Shown: positions 6,585 to 8,767 of the stretch, piece by piece
Layout: each line of letters opens with the position of its first letter
Numbering within the stretch: the first letter of the stretch is position 1
Origin: Actinomycetota bacterium
Lineage (GTDB): Bacteria; Actinomycetota; Acidimicrobiia; IMCC26256; JACDBD01
Direction of reading: 5' to 3'
Length of the DNA stretch: 8,767 nt
NCBI GenBank assembly: GCA_013695115.1
Contig: JACDBD010000193.1
Span: 1 to 8,767, forward strand
Notes under the pieces: model-generated
Database searches by the model: none
The model's input: only the letters and a program-made list of their open reading frames with translations
What the model was told of the DNA's origin: nothing
Position numbers and translations under genes: made by a program

Positions 6585-6768
6585 CCACGACCGATTCCGG
6601 CCGGCTCAGTGACGGCTGCGCCCCCCAGTCCAACTTCAGCGGCCACGGCCACGGCCCGGGCTTGCCGCAAAGCCGTGGACGTGGAAGGTCCGTGGCGTGA
6701 TGCTGGCCGGGTGATTCGTCCTCGTTGGCTGCGATACGTGATGGCCGCCTGAGCGGCGCGCCGGGGCG
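6585..6768. other. Non-coding junction between SDR gene and oxidoreductase fragment
   Basis: No gene is visible. It contains a tandem GGCCAC repeat (6641-6652) and a weak stem CCACGGC/GCCGTGG (6649-6655 and 6672-6678, 16-base loop) that might serve as a poor terminator for the GH15-SDR operon. The frame of the downstream oxidoreductase fragment is open only from 6742, after a TGA at 6739-6741. The missing N-terminal half of that protein is not found here in any frame. Confidence 0.4.
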
Positions 6769-7176
6769 TTGCTCGTGGCGCGGCCCGAGGTCGTCGAGCA
6801 CCACGGCGAGTTCTTCGACTTCGCGCCGGTGATGTTCGAGCCCAAGCCGCTTCAGAAGCCGTGGCCGGCAGTGCATGTCGGCGGCGAGTCCGACGCCGCG
6901 CTGCGCCGGGCGGCGCGTCTCGGTGACGGCTGGATCGGCATCACCCACACGCTCGAATCGGTGCGCCGGCCCGTGAAGGTGCTGGGGAAGCTGCGCGAGG
7001 AGGCCGGTCGCACCGACGGTCGGTTCGAGATCACCCTGGCCGGTCCGGTCAGGACCCGAAACGACGTGGCGCGCTGGGAAGAGGCCGGCGTCCACCGGCT
7101 GATCGTGGCGCCGTGGGAGCGGTCGGCCGACGCACTCGAGGGCATGCGGCGTTTCGCCGGCGAGATGTTCGGCTAG
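6769..7176 (+). pseudogene. C-terminal half of an LLM-class (luciferase-like, F420/flavin) oxidoreductase
   Basis: This fragment of about 135 residues matches the C-terminal half of luciferase-like, typically F420-dependent, oxidoreductases, which are usually 280-330 residues. It starts around ARPEVVEHHGEFFDFAPV and has the cofactor-phosphate-binding segment VGGESDAALRRAARLGDGW. It ends in the usual (beta/alpha)8-barrel tail (VHRLIVAPWERSAD, then FAGEMFG). The N-terminal strands that form half of the barrel and active site are absent, and a TGA lies in frame at 6739-6741. The only start candidates are a TTG at 6769 and inner GTGs, without a ribosome site. A working enzyme is unlikely, so I call it a remnant. 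Its TAG stop shares CTAG with the stop of the convergent epimerase gene. Its N-terminus faces the GH15-SDR module, suggesting that insertion of the module or a deletion removed it. Confidence 0.8.
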
Positions 7177-8267
7177 AGAGCCACGCCTTGCCGTTGCGGC
7201 ACCGACGCAACCTGCGGAGGCCGCAGAGGCGCAGAGGCGAACTGGCTCATCCCGGTCTCGAAGCCGACCTGAGCCGAGAAGCCCAGCCGCTCGCGCGCGC
7301 GTTCGGTGGCGGCGAAGATGTGGCGGGCATCGCCGGGCCGCAAGCCCCCGACCACCTGCGGACGCGGGGCTCCGGGCCCGAATGCGCGGCTCAGGGCCTC
7401 TGCCATCTCGAGGACGGTGCGCACGCCTCCACTTGCGACGTTGAGCGGGCCAGTCACGGGCTCGGGGGCGTGGAGCGCCAAGAAGTTCGCGTGGGCGACA
7501 TCCCGCACGTTCACGAAGTCGCGCCGTTGCCCGCCGTCCTCGAACACCCGCGGCGGGTGGCCGGCCTCGAGCGCGCTCCGGAGGATGCTCGCAACCCCGG
7601 CGTAGGGCGTGTCGCGGGGCATTCGGGGCCCGTACACGTTGTGGTAGCGCAGTGATGTCACCGGCACGTCGTGCTCGCGCCCGAACACCGCGCACAGGTG
7701 CTCCTGGTGCAGCTTCGTCGCCGCGTACACGCTCCGAGGATTGAGCCGCGCGTCCTCGGGCACTGCCTCGGGCGAGAGCACTGCTTCGCAGCGGGGGCAG
7801 ACCGGATCCCAACGGCCCGCGTCGAGGAGGCGTTGGTCACGCGGGCCGGGGCGAACGGTGCCGTGGTCGGCGCAGCGATAGCGCCCCTCGCCGTATACGA
7901 CCATGCTGCTCGCGAGGACCAAGCGTCCCTCGAAGCCGTGCCGGTGCAGCGCCGCCAAGAGAACGGCGGTGCCGAGGTCGTTGTGGGCCGCGAAGGCGGG
8001 CGCGTCGCCGAAGTCGAGGCCGACGCCGACCATCGCGGCCTGGTGGCAGACCGCTTGTGCCCCGTCGACGGCGTCGAGGACGGTGCCAGAATCGGCGACG
8101 TCGCCCCACCGGTACTCCGCCGCAGGGTTGAGGTAGTCGGGCTTGTCTCGGTGGGCGACGGGGTGCAGGAGGTCGAGGACGCGCACCTCGTCGCCGGCGG
8201 CGACGAGCGCGTCCACCACATGGGAGCCGACGAACCCTGCGCCCCCGGTGACGAGGATTCTGGTCAC
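7173..8267 (-). CDS. NAD-dependent sugar-nucleotide epimerase (extended SDR; dTDP-L-rhamnose 4-epimerase-like)
   Basis: This 364-residue extended SDR interconverts nucleotide sugars. The NAD-binding motif TGGAGFVGS is at 7-15, with Asp32 ending beta 2 (suiting NAD), HQAA at 75-78, SSMVVYGEG at 120-128, catalytic Tyr181 and Lys185 (YAATK), and RYHNVYGPR plus DFVNVRDVA downstream. Between the Ser and Tyr sits an insert with C-x2-H (Cys132, His135) and C-x2-C (Cys157, Cys160), the pattern I associate with dTDP-L-rhamnose 4-epimerase-like proteins. A structural zinc is possible. The GTG start (8265-8267) overlaps the stop of the upstream histidine kinase gene in GTGA, so the two are translationally coupled. 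The gene ends at TAG 7173-7175, convergent with the oxidoreductase fragment. A role in cell-surface glycan synthesis is likely, but the exact sugar is uncertain. Confidence 0.88.
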   Translation of the reverse strand: MTRILVTGGAGFVGSHVVDALVAAGDEVRVLDLLHPVAHRDKPDYLNPAAEYRWGDVADSGTVLDAVDGAQAVCHQAAMVGVGLDFGDAPAFAAHNDLGTAVLLAALHRHGFEGRLVLASSMVVYGEGRYRCADHGTVRPGPRDQRLLDAGRWDPVCPRCEAVLSPEAVPEDARLNPRSVYAATKLHQEHLCAVFGREHDVPVTSLRYHNVYGPRMPRDTPYAGVASILRSALEAGHPPRVFEDGGQRRDFVNVRDVAHANFLALHAPEPVTGPLNVASGGVRTVLEMAEALSRAFGPGAPRPQVVGGLRPGDARHIFAATERARERLGFSAQVGFETGMSQFASAPLRPPQVASVPQRQGVAL

Positions 8268-8767
8268 GCAGGCTCGGACAGCGGGAGCCGTACCGTGAAG
8301 CGGGCGCCGCCGTTCTCGTTGCGGACGATCACCTCTCCGTGGTGGGCCTCGACGAGCCCGCGGGCGATCGCGAGGCCGAGGCCGGCCCCGTCACCCGGGG
8401 TGCGGGCGGTGTCGCCTCGGAACGCGACGTCGAAGACGCGGGAGAGATCGGCGTCGGGGATGCCGCCCCCGTTGTCGCTGACCGAGACGTAGGCGCGGCC
8501 CGCTTCTCGTCCCGCCGCGACGACCACCGTGCCGTCGCCGGGGGTGTGGCGGATCGCGTTCTCGAGGATGTTGCGTAGCGCCCGCAGTATCTCGGGTGCG
8601 GAGACGTCGAGCTCGGCCGGCGGCCCGTTGAGGTGGCCCTCGAGGTGCACGCCCTTGGCGGTGGCGATCGGCACCGCCGTCGCGACGGCGTCCGACACGA
8701 GGTCGCCCAGCGAGACCCGTTCGAACTCGAGGCGCAGGACGCCGGCCTGGGTGCGGCTGAGCTCGAA
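8264..8767 (-). CDS. Sensor histidine kinase, C-terminal ATPase domain (5' end beyond window)
   Basis: The last 167 residues of a sensor histidine kinase. The window edge begins just after the phospho-acceptor helix, with FELSRTQAGVLRLEFERVSL, the usual linker after the H-box. The GHKL ATP-binding domain follows: N box NILENAIRHTP (8540-8572), G1 box DNGGGIP (8456-8476), F-box region RVFDVAFRG, and G2 box GAGLGLAI (8366-8389), ending in FTVRLPLSEPA. All ATP-binding motifs look intact. The His, the sensor domain and any response regulator gene lie beyond the right edge. The TGA stop (8264-8266) overlaps the GTG start of the epimerase gene, so kinase and epimerase are co-transcribed. The signal it senses cannot be judged here. 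Confidence 0.93.
   Translation of the reverse strand, partial: FELSRTQAGVLRLEFERVSLGDLVSDAVATAVPIATAKGVHLEGHLNGPPAELDVSAPEILRALRNILENAIRHTPGDGTVVVAAGREAGRAYVSVSDNGGGIPDADLSRVFDVAFRGDTARTPGDGAGLGLAIARGLVEAHHGEVIVRNENGGARFTVRLPLSEPA

Noticed and set aside
6641..6678. GGCCAC tandem repeat and CCACGGC/GCCGTGG stem as a strong terminator or repeat element
   Set aside because: Only a 7-bp stem with a 16-base loop and no T run; too weak to call as a terminator feature.
6556..7812. 418-codon minus-strand open frame
   Set aside because: It crosses the SDR end, the oxidoreductase fragment and the epimerase in the wrong frame, and is Arg/Pro/Ala-rich without domain signals.

Overview
This is a GC-rich, tightly packed bacterial window. 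The long reading frames have G/C at most third positions, GTG starts are common, and gene ends overlap. Together with an initiator tRNA, a truncated F420/flavin luciferase-like oxidoreductase and a small catalase-related peroxidase, this suggests a high-GC actinobacterium, possibly in or near Acidimicrobiia. That placement is inference from style and gene content.

Layout. Bases 1-2905 hold three minus-strand genes, transcribed in this order: a GH63-type glycoside hydrolase resembling glucosylglycerate/mannosylglycerate hydrolases, a catalase-related peroxidase overlapping its 3' end, and an acyl-CoA dehydrogenase running off the left edge. A double palindrome lies in the 34-base gap before the acyl-CoA dehydrogenase and could let that gene be controlled separately. 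Divergent to this block, at 3000-3076, is an initiator tRNA(fMet) with encoded CCA, followed by a perfect 14-bp hairpin terminator.

From about 3125 to about 6740 the content changes. First comes about 320 bases with no convincing gene. Next is a minus-strand MarR-type regulator that is frameshifted in this sequence. Across a 95-base divergent region with two palindromes, a plus-strand pair follows: a GH15 trehalase/glucoamylase-like hydrolase and a classical SDR of the glucose-1-dehydrogenase type, 19 bases apart. This looks like a small self-contained sugar module: regulator, operator, an enzyme that releases glucose, and an enzyme that could oxidise glucose. It is bounded by the tRNA on one side and, on the other, by a luciferase-like oxidoreductase gene that has lost its N-terminal half. 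Insertion of this module next to the tRNA is plausible but unproven, since no integrase or duplicated att core is visible.

From about 6770 to the right end lie the oxidoreductase fragment (plus strand), a convergent extended-SDR sugar-nucleotide epimerase (minus strand) with a Cys/His insert, and the C-terminal part of a sensor histidine kinase. The kinase stop overlaps the epimerase start. No CRISPR array, transposase, integrase, rRNA or complete phage gene was seen. The most interesting points are the two operator-like palindromes, the frameshifted MarR beside its apparent target module, the truncated oxidoreductase as a possible rearrangement junction, the peroxidase lacking the usual distal Asn, and the two compatible-solute-type glycosidases on either side of the tRNA.
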